Positions 25,806 to 39,000 of a DNA stretch of 64,000 bases are shown here, one piece after another. Origin of the DNA: Monomorium pharaonis (taxonomy: Eukaryota; Arthropoda; Insecta; Hymenoptera; Formicidae); the NCBI RefSeq assembly GCF_013373865.1, contig NC_050471.1:6981307-7045306 (forward strand), written 5' to 3'. Under the pieces are notes generated by a model. It did not search any database. It was not told where the DNA came from and saw only the letters and a program-made list of their open reading frames with translations. Every line of letters begins with the position of its first letter. Positions within the stretch are counted from its first letter, which is position 1. The position numbers and the translations under genes are program-made.

Positions 25806-27066
25806 TTTACAAATATTTCAGCAAACCCGTTCTTTGTGGATATTGTGTATACAAATAACGCAATTTACAAGAATACCACGTTTCGTTACACGCTCTCATA
25901 TCCAAAAGCAAATGTAATGTTACACGGTCATTAGCTGCAACAGCGTCTCGCAACGTCGAGAAACTCGCTTCTCATCTCCATTCTTCGTCGTCTAGACACT
26001 CGAGTGGGGAGGATCAGGGAAGAGAAGACGTGTCTTCTCTCCGCGGTCCCTTCGTTGTCCGCAAAGCCTAATTTCGGAAAAGGGTTCCGCTGTCGTCTAA
26101 ACGGGACCCGAAACGGTTTTGTGCGCTGCCGCAAGGGAGAGAAAAAGAAAGCGAGAATGAATCTGAAGAGGAAAGAACGTCACTCGCATGGGGCTTGTTT
26201 TCAAATACTGTCCTGGCCTTAGAGATACCATCAACCCCTTTGCACGAGCTTTTCACGTTCCTCGGAAGTCCGAAGAGCCCCCGTGGGCCAACCTCGAGGG
26301 CATAAAGGGGTCATCTCCCTTCTCCAAAGTCGATTCGAAGGACTAATTTTCTATAACGACTCGCGCGTAGAGATGCGATCGTCTTCCAATGTACAAATAT
26401 ATTTTCGCACCACGCATGACTAGGCAAGAATGAACGTTAGTTTACCGTTCAGCTTCACCAATGAAACCTCCCTCTTAAACTTGCAGGTAGCAAACCTTTG
26501 TGACATTAGCGACAGGATGCGTAACATGTGTGAGAAATCGGTTTGACCACTTGGGGAATAGCAATGAGACCCGTTCATGCGATGATCTACAGTAAATGCG
26601 TGCGAATTTGATTTATGTGTTCAATATCAGTAACTACTTATTACTAACGTATTTACTAAATTGTCGTATAATTGTACAACTTGACTTGTAAAGAAAAGAT
26701 TTATATTGAATATGAAACTAACTGAAAATATGTTATTTCTGAAAAATTTTAAGCAAAATCTATAACACTTCAAATCTACTTTCTTTGAAATCTATTTTGA
26801 ATCTACTTTCTTTAAAATAATATCTAGTAGTTTACTTAAACTGTTATTAGCAATATTGGATTTCCATCTATTTTTTGCAAAAATATATGGACAATTTTAT
26901 CATGTATGCGTATTAACTTGAATGGCGCATTTGATTTAATTTAAAAAACTCACATGTTAAGAAATTAAATTATTAAGTATATTCACAACAACATTGATTT
27001 TGTCTAAAACCAGATAATGTTTTTACAAAGAATAATGTCGTGCAAGTCTGTTCCATCTGCTTTTGC

Positions 27067-27179
<113 letters not shown>

Positions 27180-29817
27180 TTTCGTAACGCGGTTCTCTCT
27201 TTCGTGGCGGCATGAATATTGAAGGAGACAGATAGTGAGACTGCTTCTCATGGGAGTACGGTTGTACGCTACGCGTATGAGGATCCAGCTTCCGTTACGA
27301 AAATAAAGTACGAGTCGGACGAGAGCGACGGAGCGTGCGAGTTGACGGGACCGCACGACCAGAGAGAGAGAAAGCGTTTGATTATGCTATTAATAAAAGC
27401 AGCCGAGATCTACCATTTAATCCTTAAATATTCACGTTGACTTATGGAATATTTTCATCAGATGTTAAAATACCGCCAGTAAAATTCCATTCATTTTGTT
27501 CGTAAACGACGAAAGTTAGAAGAAACGATTATACTTTATTAAGAAATAAAAAAGACCTTAATAAAATTGTGCAAGGATAGTTTTAGAATAGTTTATTTGT
27601 TAGGGATTTAATTAAGTATTATTAAAAATATTATATTTAATATCACATGTATTTGTACATTTTTTTAAATAATCTTGAAGCGATTAATAATTTGCTTTAA
27701 TAGTTTCTTTTTTACATATACAATTTTTTATCTTAAATGTAAAATTTAAATTTTATTTTTGTCTTGAATTTATTCGCAAGAGTCACAAATTTTGGGACGA
27801 AATGGCTTCTCTCTTATCTGCGGCCTGTAAGCTCTATATTGTGTCCCGTTATTTAAGTTTAATTCTATGAGACGTTTATTTCCTGGACTCCCGATATTTA
27901 TGCTATTTACCATCTGGGAAATCGTGTGAATTGTATATGGGATGTGAAGATATTGTTTCCGCAGAACGGATTTATTTTTTAGGACTATTTTGCTTTAAAG
28001 AATACAACGGATATCATTCACGAAATCCAATCGCTGGTCACACATAAATCTCATTTCTCTCGTGCTTAGTTGATCGAAAGTTGAAAATTGTTTTTTTATA
28101 AATAGAAAAAAAATTGAAAATTTTTACGCACTATTAAATAATAAAATAGAAATAAAATAGAAATAGAAATAAAGTTCTAACGACCTAACAATTTCTACAT
28201 TTATAAATACATATTACGAAGTGTACAGAAGAAATCATCTGATGTGAAAGAAGATCGATGATGGTACGCATGTGAAAATTCCATCTAAAGCTTTCGTTTC
28301 GGAATCGGGGAGAAAGTTGAAGGAGACGCTGATAAATAAAACCGCCCCCTCATCGTCCCGTCGCATCGCTCCCTCGTGACGGCAGCCAAGGGTGGTCATC
28401 AGCGACGGAAGGACGACAGGATGATGAGAGGAAGTGTGTGAAAGGGAGCAGGTCCCAGAACGGTCCAGTATCGCCACAGGAGGTCCGCCGTATTGGGCCC
28501 GATAACGAGCATGCATTCTCGAATCAAGTCCCGCATTGTCATCCCGTATTCATCGTGTATCATAATACGATACATCGGCGTGCATTCATCGCCCGTGTAT
28601 CGCATTATTCTGGCCGCATTATTATACCGCTGTGCGAATCCGTCGCACGATCCTGCCTACGTTTATCCTTTCTTCCTGCCTACCTTCCTTTCCCGCCCTT
28701 CTTTTTGCCATCCGCGCTTCTTTCGCTCGAGTAAGTGAAAGCATCTGGGCTTGGTAGGTATCGTCGCCCCGGGGGGAAACAGGACCGACTCGTAATTGGA
28801 ACGATAGCTGAAAGAAGTCGTTTATACACAGCTAACCATAGTTGTACGATGGCTGAAACAAAAGCACTGATTTTAAAAGAAGATACACTTCAAGTTTCTA
28901 TGTGATCTTGCGGAACGCTTGAAGGCTACAACCTCATTAAAAGTTAACGCGCCAGTAGTCGCCTTTGCAAAGATTACTTAAGTTTTTGCATTGTATATAA
29001 TCAAATAATCTCCTTATCGATTTGCACATGCTTTTATTCTATTTTTTCTAATCATGTTGTTGTGTGTGATAACATGTAGAAAAGTAATAAATTGTTCTGT
29101 ATATAACAAGCTAACAATAATAGAAGAAAATGTTTCTATCTTTGTAAAGATTATCGAGATTCCTAAACAGTTTAATAGAAAGATTTTTCTTCTCGAGATA
29201 TTGCATGACATATATATATATATCGGACATTTTGATGTATGATAAAAATGTTGCTGCGTAATCCAACGTTTTCCTGTTAAGGGAAAAACAATTTCCATGT
29301 GAAAGTCCGATCCGTATTGCCACATGCGCGAGCGAGAAATTTTTTTAGCGGCTCAGTAAGAAGTTCATCAGTCACCGAACTTATTCGTTACGTTGGATGA
29401 TCGTTGAATGCGCTGCTCCATTGTGTAGCACCGATCGCGAATCAGGATATATCCCACGGTTCTTTGCGAAGTGAATCGCGACGATTGATCGACATATTAA
29501 GGGCAATGAATGAGCAATATTTCTTTGAATCGCCATATGGCAAGACTTAATAGAAGCTACCAGCAACTGTCAGTTTTAGTATTGCCGAACTATATTGATG
29601 TTTCACTTTAGAAAAACGCTTTCGGGACAATTCTTTAACTTTTTCCTGAATAAGCAATACTGTTACACAATGTGCACGAGTTATATTTTATCCACAAATA
29701 CTTTTGACCAATTCAAAATTGGAAAAGAGAGAGATGATAATGATGAGTTGCCAATTTCTTCACTCTGACATATTTTTAACTAACAATTTAATATATTTTG
29801 CTTGTCATAAATATTGC

Positions 29818-30013
29818 TACACGGAGAAAATTTTATATCAAATATTATTATGTACGACAGTAATTACGGACCACGAGACGAAATTCAGAGAATCATACCA
29901 CAGTGTAAATACTGTGACAATTTGATAAAAAAACAGTAAAAAATTTAATAATTCCTTCCTTGGTCTACCCATACTATTTATCATAATTTTTATTATAAAA
30001 TTTTCTCCGCGTA
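29818..30013. mobile_element. Foldback MITE-like element with CGGAGAAAATTTTATA termini
   Basis: Left end TACACGGAGAAAATTTTATA, right end its inverted counterpart ending CTCCGCGTA. An internal short palindrome, CACAGT-GTAAAT-ACTGTG, lies near 29899. Both termini are next to TA, which fits a TA-target element but does not prove it. Confidence 0.65.
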
Positions 30014-33000
30014 TAAATAACATAAGCCTTTTCGCAAATGATGGATAATTTTTCTCAGAAACGAAATGCATATAATTTTCCGCAAACGGATACTTAAATG
30101 TTAATTTTATATTTTAAAACATATTGGAGAAAATAAGTGGTTTGTGATCATCATTAACGGAAGAAATTAATGGGAAGGGTTAATTTTCCTGGTACATTAC
30201 TACATGCTGATCGTTACTTTTACTGTACATTTGCCGAAAAATACCGCATGTCGGCTCGCGCGTATGTCGTTTCGCGCCGTTAATATTCCGCCGGTGCACA
30301 TTAAAAAATGACGTTGGCGGGATAAGCGTGGACGATAAGGTGGCCCGTAATTAGCTCCTCGACATTACCGTAGCGAGTGCCCACCTCCTCCTGAATGATT
30401 CGAAGGGGTCTGGGCCGCCGAATGTGCCGCCGCGCGTTTATTCCGCTTGCATTATGCACGTGCATGCACGCCCCCTCCCTTTATGCCGAGGTGGTCACAA
30501 CCCTTGACATATATTACGTGGACGGCGCAACACCACGCGGAATACCATGAATGCGTAATTTACTTTTAACCGCTGACCGTGTGGGCCACCGTCGCCGCCC
30601 CCTACGGCCAAGGGGGGTCGGTAGGGTTGCTGGCGGTGGTGGTCGACGGGTATAACGGAGTTCACGCTCTGTTAAACCGAAAGGGAAGTACTACGTACCC
30701 CCACGTGTACGTACTTATCCGAATGTACGCCGGCCACGAAATTGTACCACGTGTTATAACTTTTCTACGACCCTCTCACGATACTATCAGTATTCCTCGA
30801 TACAAAAATTTGTACTGTTGATACTATCTGCTTGACGCTTTAGAAACACTGGATGATTCCTTATCTACCGCAATGCATGCATTATAGATTATGTATTATC
30901 ACTCGGTAAAGAGCAAGAATAAATCTTTTTTTGCAATAAAACGTCATATGCTGAGATATCGTTTATTATAATATATTATAACGAACGTTTCAAGTTTTTT
31001 GGGATATGTTTTGTCATAAGTTTTGTCATAAGTCTTCCGTTATTTTTCAAATTTATAAATTTTCATAGAAATTCTGAAACTGATAATAATAAATTTATAA
31101 GTTTGATATTTTCTCATTGTCATTGAGTATAAATTTCATTCTTTATTTAATATTATAACATATGTACGTAAAGCATTATATAGAAATTGTGTGTAATATA
31201 ATTAGGATATATCACTACCTACTAACAATTTTTTTCGGATTTTCTAATAATATTAATTTTTAATATTGATGACATTTACAAATTTTGATATTTGTAGTCA
31301 CTTTACAGATAAATTCGTCAGTAAAAAGCACGTGATGACATTTTTATCAAGCATAGAATGAGACATAAAATTACTCTCGTATGTATCTGTCATCTTGTAT
31401 GTACACGAAAAAAAAAACGAAATGCTGAAGAGAAGAAAGCTCGAAGCGGCGCACCTCTTCGGACGAGACGTCGCTCGCTCCGCCACTAATTGGCGGGAAT
31501 GACGTATGAGTCTTATAATTGGCCGAACGAGGGATGAACTGAAAGATACAGCGCTATTTTTCACCCTCCACCCGAAGAGATTTTTCAGCTTTTCTCGCTT
31601 TTTCTTCTCGAGTAACCGGAACATTAATTGTGTTGGTCTTGTTTTAATTTTGTTGCAGTTCTTCTATAAACTACTGTTCACTTAAGAAATTAAAGTTAAA
31701 AAGATTTCTTTTATTACACATATTGATGAAAAACTCGACAATTTATTGCGCACTTTTCAAGAGTTTTTATTAGCAAATCAAAATACATTAGGACACACTA
31801 GAATATTACTTAACAATTACTTTATTTCATTAATTCTTATTTTTAATCAAATTTTAATTAAACTAATAAAATCATTCATATTTTTAATTGAATATACAGT
31901 GAATAATCAGTTTGAATTTTATACACAGTGCTTCCTCGCAAGGTGATGGGAGAAAACTTCCGTCCGGTTTTTTTAAATTTATGGTCTGTCTAAGTATTAT
32001 TTTTAATTTCTATGAACAAGAACTTACAATCGCGATGTGATCCATACTGGATCCTTTTGGGTGTTTTAATTCGATGGCGTCACGGTGGTGGATGACCGCC
32101 ATTTGCGGTTGACCTCTCGTTTGCCTCAGGACCGGTGCTCGTCCTCGACCGTGATCGTCTAAAATGATCCTTGTAGAAAGAGAGAAAGAAAATCCTTACC
32201 CTTCCCCATCGTCAGATTTAGACCAATCCGAATTGCTTTATTTATCCAGGCGTTGGTAATACGAAAGCAATCTTGCTTGTTATCTACACAGTTCAGAAGA
32301 AAAAAATTTGAAATTTTATTTCTACATGAATTTAAATAGTACAGCATTTTTACGATTGAATGTATAAAACTTTTTGAAAGATCAATTTTTTTCTTTTTCC
32401 TCTCTTTCTTGTTTTTTCTTTAAACATTACATGTATTATAACAATATTTTATTTTAAGGGAAATAAATATTTTAAATAAAAATAAGTTATTATATATATA
32501 TTACATTTACTCAAAACTCAAAACTACGTTGTCATTTTTCAACATCTGTATATTTTCTAGGATTTCAGCATCTCTATATTTATACATAAAAAAATTATTA
32601 GAAAACTATATTGATTTATATTGATTAAATTTTACAAAAACATATTTATATTTTCGCATATTCTTCGCAACGAGAGTGCTACTGTAACTGTAAGGACGAA
32701 CTTGACCGTTGGTGATCTACCAAAATCATCGTCAACGCTCTCAGGCCCCCTTGTCCTTTTGATCGTCCTTAACGCGATGGCTTCACGGTGGTCGCGCAAT
32801 GGTCACCGTGGCTTTCCATGCTATGAATTCGTCGTTCTTCGACGAAATTTAAGGCGTCACGGTGCATTTACGCGTCAGTATTCCCCTCGCGGGCGAGGAA
32901 AGACAAATTCGAAAAAAGACTTACGACAATAAGTTCGTCTGGAGCCTCTATCGATTTGTAACGATTTTTCTCAGCGTCGACGTCACTTTTGTTCGTAACA

Positions 33001-36000
33001 AAGGGAACACTCCTCAGAGTTATAAAACTAATTTATGGAACATTCAGAATATTCGATTGGCGTATTATGTTTATTATGATTTATTAAAATAATCCACTAA
33101 GGATTTGTTGAAGAGTCTATGGAGAATTTTGAAGATTGAAATCATCGATATTGGACTCGCTTGCAATTTTGAGAGAATTACTTGCAGCTCGGCAAGCAAA
33201 GAGTTACCCCGGTGTAAGATACGTAATATGCACCCGGCGCATCGCTACGTAACAGTCGCTCCATAACCGTAATAAAACGCGACAGACTTTACGGGTTTGC
33301 TGACGGACGGGCGCAAGGTGGCGACCGAAAGTCGACACGATGAGGTCGAAGTGACCATCCGGAGGCTATGGAAATGTTATGGAAAATAGTGTAAACGGCA
33401 TTTCCACGTTGCCCACATCGTGCTCTCGCACATGTGCGGACGGCTGCACAGGCCCACGATCATGACGCGTCGCGTCATCATGGTGGTGAAGAAAACCGCA
33501 GATGCGGTTTCACACGACCCCTCCTCGCGTTACAGAACGTTGGACACTCACTCGGGCCCCGCGGCGACACGGCTCCCGAGACCTCTCACGAGTACTCTCC
33601 CCCTGTCGCCTTGGCTTCTTCGAAACTCCCTCGAAATTGTAGTAATTGAAGAAACGAAAATACACATTCGCAAATTAAATCCTGCTTGTTGAATCGAGAG
33701 AAACACGCGACGGATGTTTACAACGAATCGACAAAAGCAAGGGCAGGTATTTCTTCGATGATTGATAAACGGCACGCGAATCATTAGGTCTGTAGTATGG
33801 AAGGGTAAGAAACTTGACTTAAGACATACGAGATATTACGTACAGAATTTGAAAAAAAGTGAAGTCCATTTCTAAAGGAAATCAAAGTTGATTCTTTCGT
33901 AAACAGTATTGACAAGTCGAGTGCGAAAAGTTTGCAGATTTGGATACAAAGCCCACGAACTTTTAACCGAGCTGAAGTAAAGTGAATTTTGATTGCGATT
34001 TATTGGGGATGAGAAATTCAACTTCGCAGACTGGATCTCTATCAATTCTCTCCCTAATCCGTCCGCACGAACGTTGTGACAGATTTATGCACGTGTCTTC
34101 CCGTCCCGCCTCCCACCCGTGTGTTTATTCTCGCATGTGCGTCCTGAGTCAGCGTGTGCCACTGAACGCCGAGGTTTTCAGAGGATTTCGAGTTCCTTAG
34201 CGATCGAGTAAGGAGCTATACCGCCGAGGAACGCGACGGGAAGACAGAAGAGGGGGAGAAAGAGGGCAATAAAAAAAAAGGGAGGAGCGAGCTGCGGGAG
34301 AACAAAAGTGCCGGACGGCGACAACGGCGACGGGAACGTCATCGCGCGGGAACGACACGACCCGCGAGAAAACGCTCCAGGCCCGCCTAATAATTCTCCG
34401 CGGACGCGACGCGCGACGTGTACGTGTCACGGCGTCGCGACGCGCGCGTCCGTCTCGCCGCTGCTGGAACGGCGGGAGCTCGCGGGCTCTATATTCTCCT
34501 CTTTTTCTCAACTCGTGAAAACAAGACGATATCCCCTGAATGCCAAAACCGGGGGAGATCCCGCATGAAGAACCGGGAAGAGCATTGAAAAGTTTCGCAC
34601 TGTAAATCCCGAGGAATCTCAAAGGAGACCGTCCACGATCATAGAAATGCGCGCTTTCCCGGTGAAAATTTTTTCCCGAATTGGAACGCTTTTTAGAAAT
34701 CCCCAGATAGTCTGCATCCTTTTTAGAATTTTTCGTATGAATATGTGAATTTTGAAATATTTTAAAATTCAAGTAAAAATTCTGAAAAAAATTCTCTAGA
34801 AAGTTGTAAAATGATACAGAAATTCTAAAAAAAAATGTATATATATAAAGTATTCTAAGAAAAAAGACTTTCTCATTATTTCTGAAAAATTTCAATTCTT
34901 ATTAAAAAATCTAAGAAAAAATTTATCGTGGTTTTTCACACTTTTCCATAGGATCAATATCTCTGACTAGGTCGGAGAGAAAGCACAGAAAGATTATTTT
35001 AATACATAGACATATAGAACGTTCAAAGTACTAAAAATAATGAAGAAATAAACAAGAATGTTAAGATGAAAGTTGTGAACAGATTGTTGATTTGGTACTT
35101 CATTTTAAGAGTACGTTTCCAATTAAAAACAGCCTCGTAGAGATATATAGCTTTTAACTACGATTAGATATAAATAATCAATTGTATCTAGTTATTTAAT
35201 GTTTTTTTCCTAATAGATATAGAAGCTTAGAGATTTGAATCCTCCCTATCAGATCTCATTCTACGTAACGAATGCAAACTCCGAATTCATCGGAACACCT
35301 GCTTCCAGAAAATCATTCTGTACGTAAAATTCTATCTCTGGCTTAGATTATTTGATTATACTGTGATATAACTGTGAAAAATAAATGATCGCTGACTTAA
35401 ACCGCAGAATTATGAGGCCGACGAATTTCACGACGGAAGTGCAAATGGCGCGATTGTTCTGAACGATGGTGGCGTTAAGTGTTCATTAATTGTCGCTAAA
35501 TTGATCCGTACAACTCATCACGGTTTATTATCGCTGAAATAATTTGATTTTAACGGTTCTCAAAAGTGGTCGGTGAACGTTTTATTAGGTCGGGCAGCGA
35601 GAGTGACTTTGAGCTCGTAAAAGCTTCGTGTAAATAAATTTGTAAGATGATATAACTGTTTCGTGTGTATCCACGTGTGACATCACTTTTATCTCTTAAA
35701 GTACATAAGACGATTTCGAAATCATTTCCGAAGAAAACAGATTCGGACTTCAATTGATGATGTTGACATTTTTGTAATTACCGTACTTTCTTGCATTAAT
35801 TTTAAATTTATATAATTAATATCAGTTAAATAATATATATGTTAAATTGTTTTTAAAAATATATTTTGTTAAAATTTACCCGAAATGTTAAACAAAAATT
35901 ATTTACTAGCAATAAAAGTTTCTTTGGAAACGATTTTAATTTAATTCTTGACACTACTTCTAATGCTAATTCCTACTACGCTGTACTACGGTACTTAATG

Positions 36001-39000
36001 TTTAGTATTTGAATTATCGTTACTCTTCTTCCTTTGTACATTAATGTCGAGCAGAGGAATGCGTAACTTTGACGTCTCGTGTAGCGCGGTCAGCTGTCGC
36101 CACTCAGTCGTTCTGCTTTTAACGCACTTTCGACCGTTTCGCGCCGTAAAATTACTACCTCTTTTCCTCTTCCTATTTTCTCTGCATACCGATGCTGCGA
36201 TGGAAACGTCACGATAATGGCAAAGCACAAAGTTTGCTGCACGCGATTTGCTTATGCCGACGGGTCCGCATTTGCGCATTCTAATTCTAATTTTACAAGC
36301 GAAGGCGTCAATCTGACGTAATTGAAAACTACGTCGGATTATTTCCTGTATTTGCCTTTCTCTTACGTCGCCAAAGTTGAGAAACGCAATAACTGTGTGA
36401 GATCTATCGATTTTTACTGAAAAAAAGAGGATTGGAAATCAAATTAAATACAAATTAAAAGATGAATAAAATATGTAAACGTTACATCTGTATGTTTGTC
36501 GATTAATATTGTTTCTATTTAAAAGTACTTTGCTCTTGGGAAAAGTTTCAAAGCACTGCATTAGAAGACCCTAAAAATATTTTTACTGTGCCATAAAACT
36601 CTTGGCGTAATCTCACCTCGCAGCATTATACTTTCGAAAAGTTGTTCCTGAGTTGTCGTATTAATCATCTAAAAGAGGGAATAAATTTTCTCAAGGCTCG
36701 TATTATTTGATATTCGATATTGATCTCGCATTGAGAACCGGAAAGAAAGATAGTCAATGGGGCGAACACATCTGAGGTGTAACGATGGATTATAAGGGAT
36801 CGGAAACGACGTTTACAGTTTACAATTCAAGGGTGGGTTTCATATTTTTTCCCCGAAGAGCACATTTTTTTCGCGACTCTAATATTTATATAAGTCGCTT
36901 TTTCTTCCTGCCTTTTCATAGAAGAATTATGAGGTGTCTTATTAACCTGCTAAACAAACAAGGTCGTAAAATATCTGAGTTTTAATATGATTTTACGATG
37001 AAAAAAGACTAAGATTAAAAAAAAATTGACTTGTCTCCTTCTAATCCGACATCAGTATCTTAATGTTGCAATAAAGTACCATTGTTTTTAGAAGCATATA
37101 AAACGCGTTGGCAAATGGAAAAAAAGGACTGCGAGGAAATTGCAATAACATTATATATTATATAAAAAGTTTAATCTAAGTATTGCCAATTTCTAATATT
37201 TAAAAAATTTTTAATTATTCTACTCCGTTTAAAGATAAATATTTAAAAATGCAAAGCAAAGCAATGTTATTGTCGTGCACAATAATTTCTTTTTATACTT
37301 ATAAATAATATTTTTGTTGAAAATATAGAAAGCCATTAATTTTTTAAATTGGAACATCTTGTCAAAATGTTAAGTTGGGGATAGAAACAAGAAAAATGGA
37401 TAACAAGAGCCTCTGCATTTATTCTTTCCGGATCGTTCTGAATGGCTCGACCCTGTATATCGGAACATTGTGAAGGATACACGACATCCCTGTGTAACGT
37501 GATACTAGCCGCCGGTGCGAGGAGAAGGATGAGAAGGAAAAGATGATGAAGAAGACCTGTGTTCTGGTTTATAAAAATTGCTGTTGAAATATATCCTCGA
37601 AAGCCGAAACCACGGAAACGCTGGCGCCCATACGTCACCGCTAACACGCCAATGTTTCGTTAACACATTAACAAGAACACAGTGCGATAAATTATTTATT
37701 CATGCTTTTATTTTTTTTTTCTTTCGCCAAATTTTTCCGTTGAGTGATCGATATGAATAATTCGGTAGTAATTTCCGGTAATCATCTTTTTAAGATGCCG
37801 AACTTGCGTGACAAATTTTCATACTAGATTACAAAATCTTAATTGAAATCAATATAAATAATTATCATTTTAAATATTATTCGTATACTTGATTTAACTG
37901 TAGATAGATTTAGCTGTACATGAAAGAGTGGCGTTTTGCATTTTTTTAAAGATTCTTTGAACTCTATCCAATCATCGTAAAAACCTGCCGCGAACATATT
38001 GCATTGAAGTGACATCGACAAAAATAAATAGATTGCCTCACCGCGCTCTGTGCGTTGCGGCGCATCTTAATAAAAGCGCGTGCACATACGACCTTCCGCC
38101 TCTAAGACTACCGGTAGCCATTTAGAAACCAATGAGCTTCTAATGAAGGTGGAGCTTGCGACGGAAATCTCCACCTACTCTTAAAACGCTCTATTTCCCT
38201 CCGCTCGGCAGCGACGAGCGACACAGCACGAGCCGGGAGAAGATCGCGGAGAACGCAAGAGAACGAGATAGAGAGAGAGAGAGAGAGATGAAAACAGAGA
38301 CGGAGGTGGAGAGTCGATGAGGACCTTTAAGTACGTCTTAACTCGGCCAAGTCAGTTGGCATCTCGCTGCCCGAGAGCAAAATGACGCCTTCGTTTTCGA
38401 GCGCGATCCCGCGTTCAGACGGCCCCGCGATCGGATTGTCGTAACTCCGAACGTTGAACGGAAATTACGGACTCCAGTTGCATCTCCAGCAGTTGCTTGA
38501 CGCAAATTGAGATCTGTGGCGGACGTGCATTGATCGGTTATGTTCGAAAGTGAATAGGGAACTTTCGACAAATTTGCTTTATGAGATAGAAGTTGCCACC
38601 GGCACAAGTTGATGAGAAAACGTGAACGAAAGTGAGGTAGTACCAGGTATGCCAGGAAACTTTATGAACGAAGTTAGGTGGTATAAGATAACTAACGAAC
38701 TTAGTCAAAACCCGGCAGAAATTGCGAGAGTAAAATTACATCGATTGGAAAGCAGCAAACAGGAAATTTTAGCCGTATCGTAAAATTCCGAGGTTCGAAA
38801 ATTTTGTGATATTACGCAACAATGAAAAGAAAGATTATAATTTCTAATCATTAAACTTGAGTTTCGCTTACGTATTTTCTATAAATATACCGCAATTATG
38901 TACCAAGTGTTATTAATAGAATGCACAGAGTGCGGCATCATCTTTAGTCAAAAAATCCTCATTATCTTTTCGATTTTTATTAATTTATTCACGTGACTTT

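Noticed and set aside
34197..34895. 232-codon minus-strand ORF
   Set aside because: Composition changes abruptly from AT-rich (Phe/Asn/Ile) to CpG-rich (Arg/Ser) as the DNA does, which points to an untranslated open frame.
38633..38642. Ten-base match to the 5' end of let-7 (TGAGGTAGTA)
   Set aside because: The rest of the mature sequence does not match, and no complementary arm able to form a precursor hairpin lies nearby.
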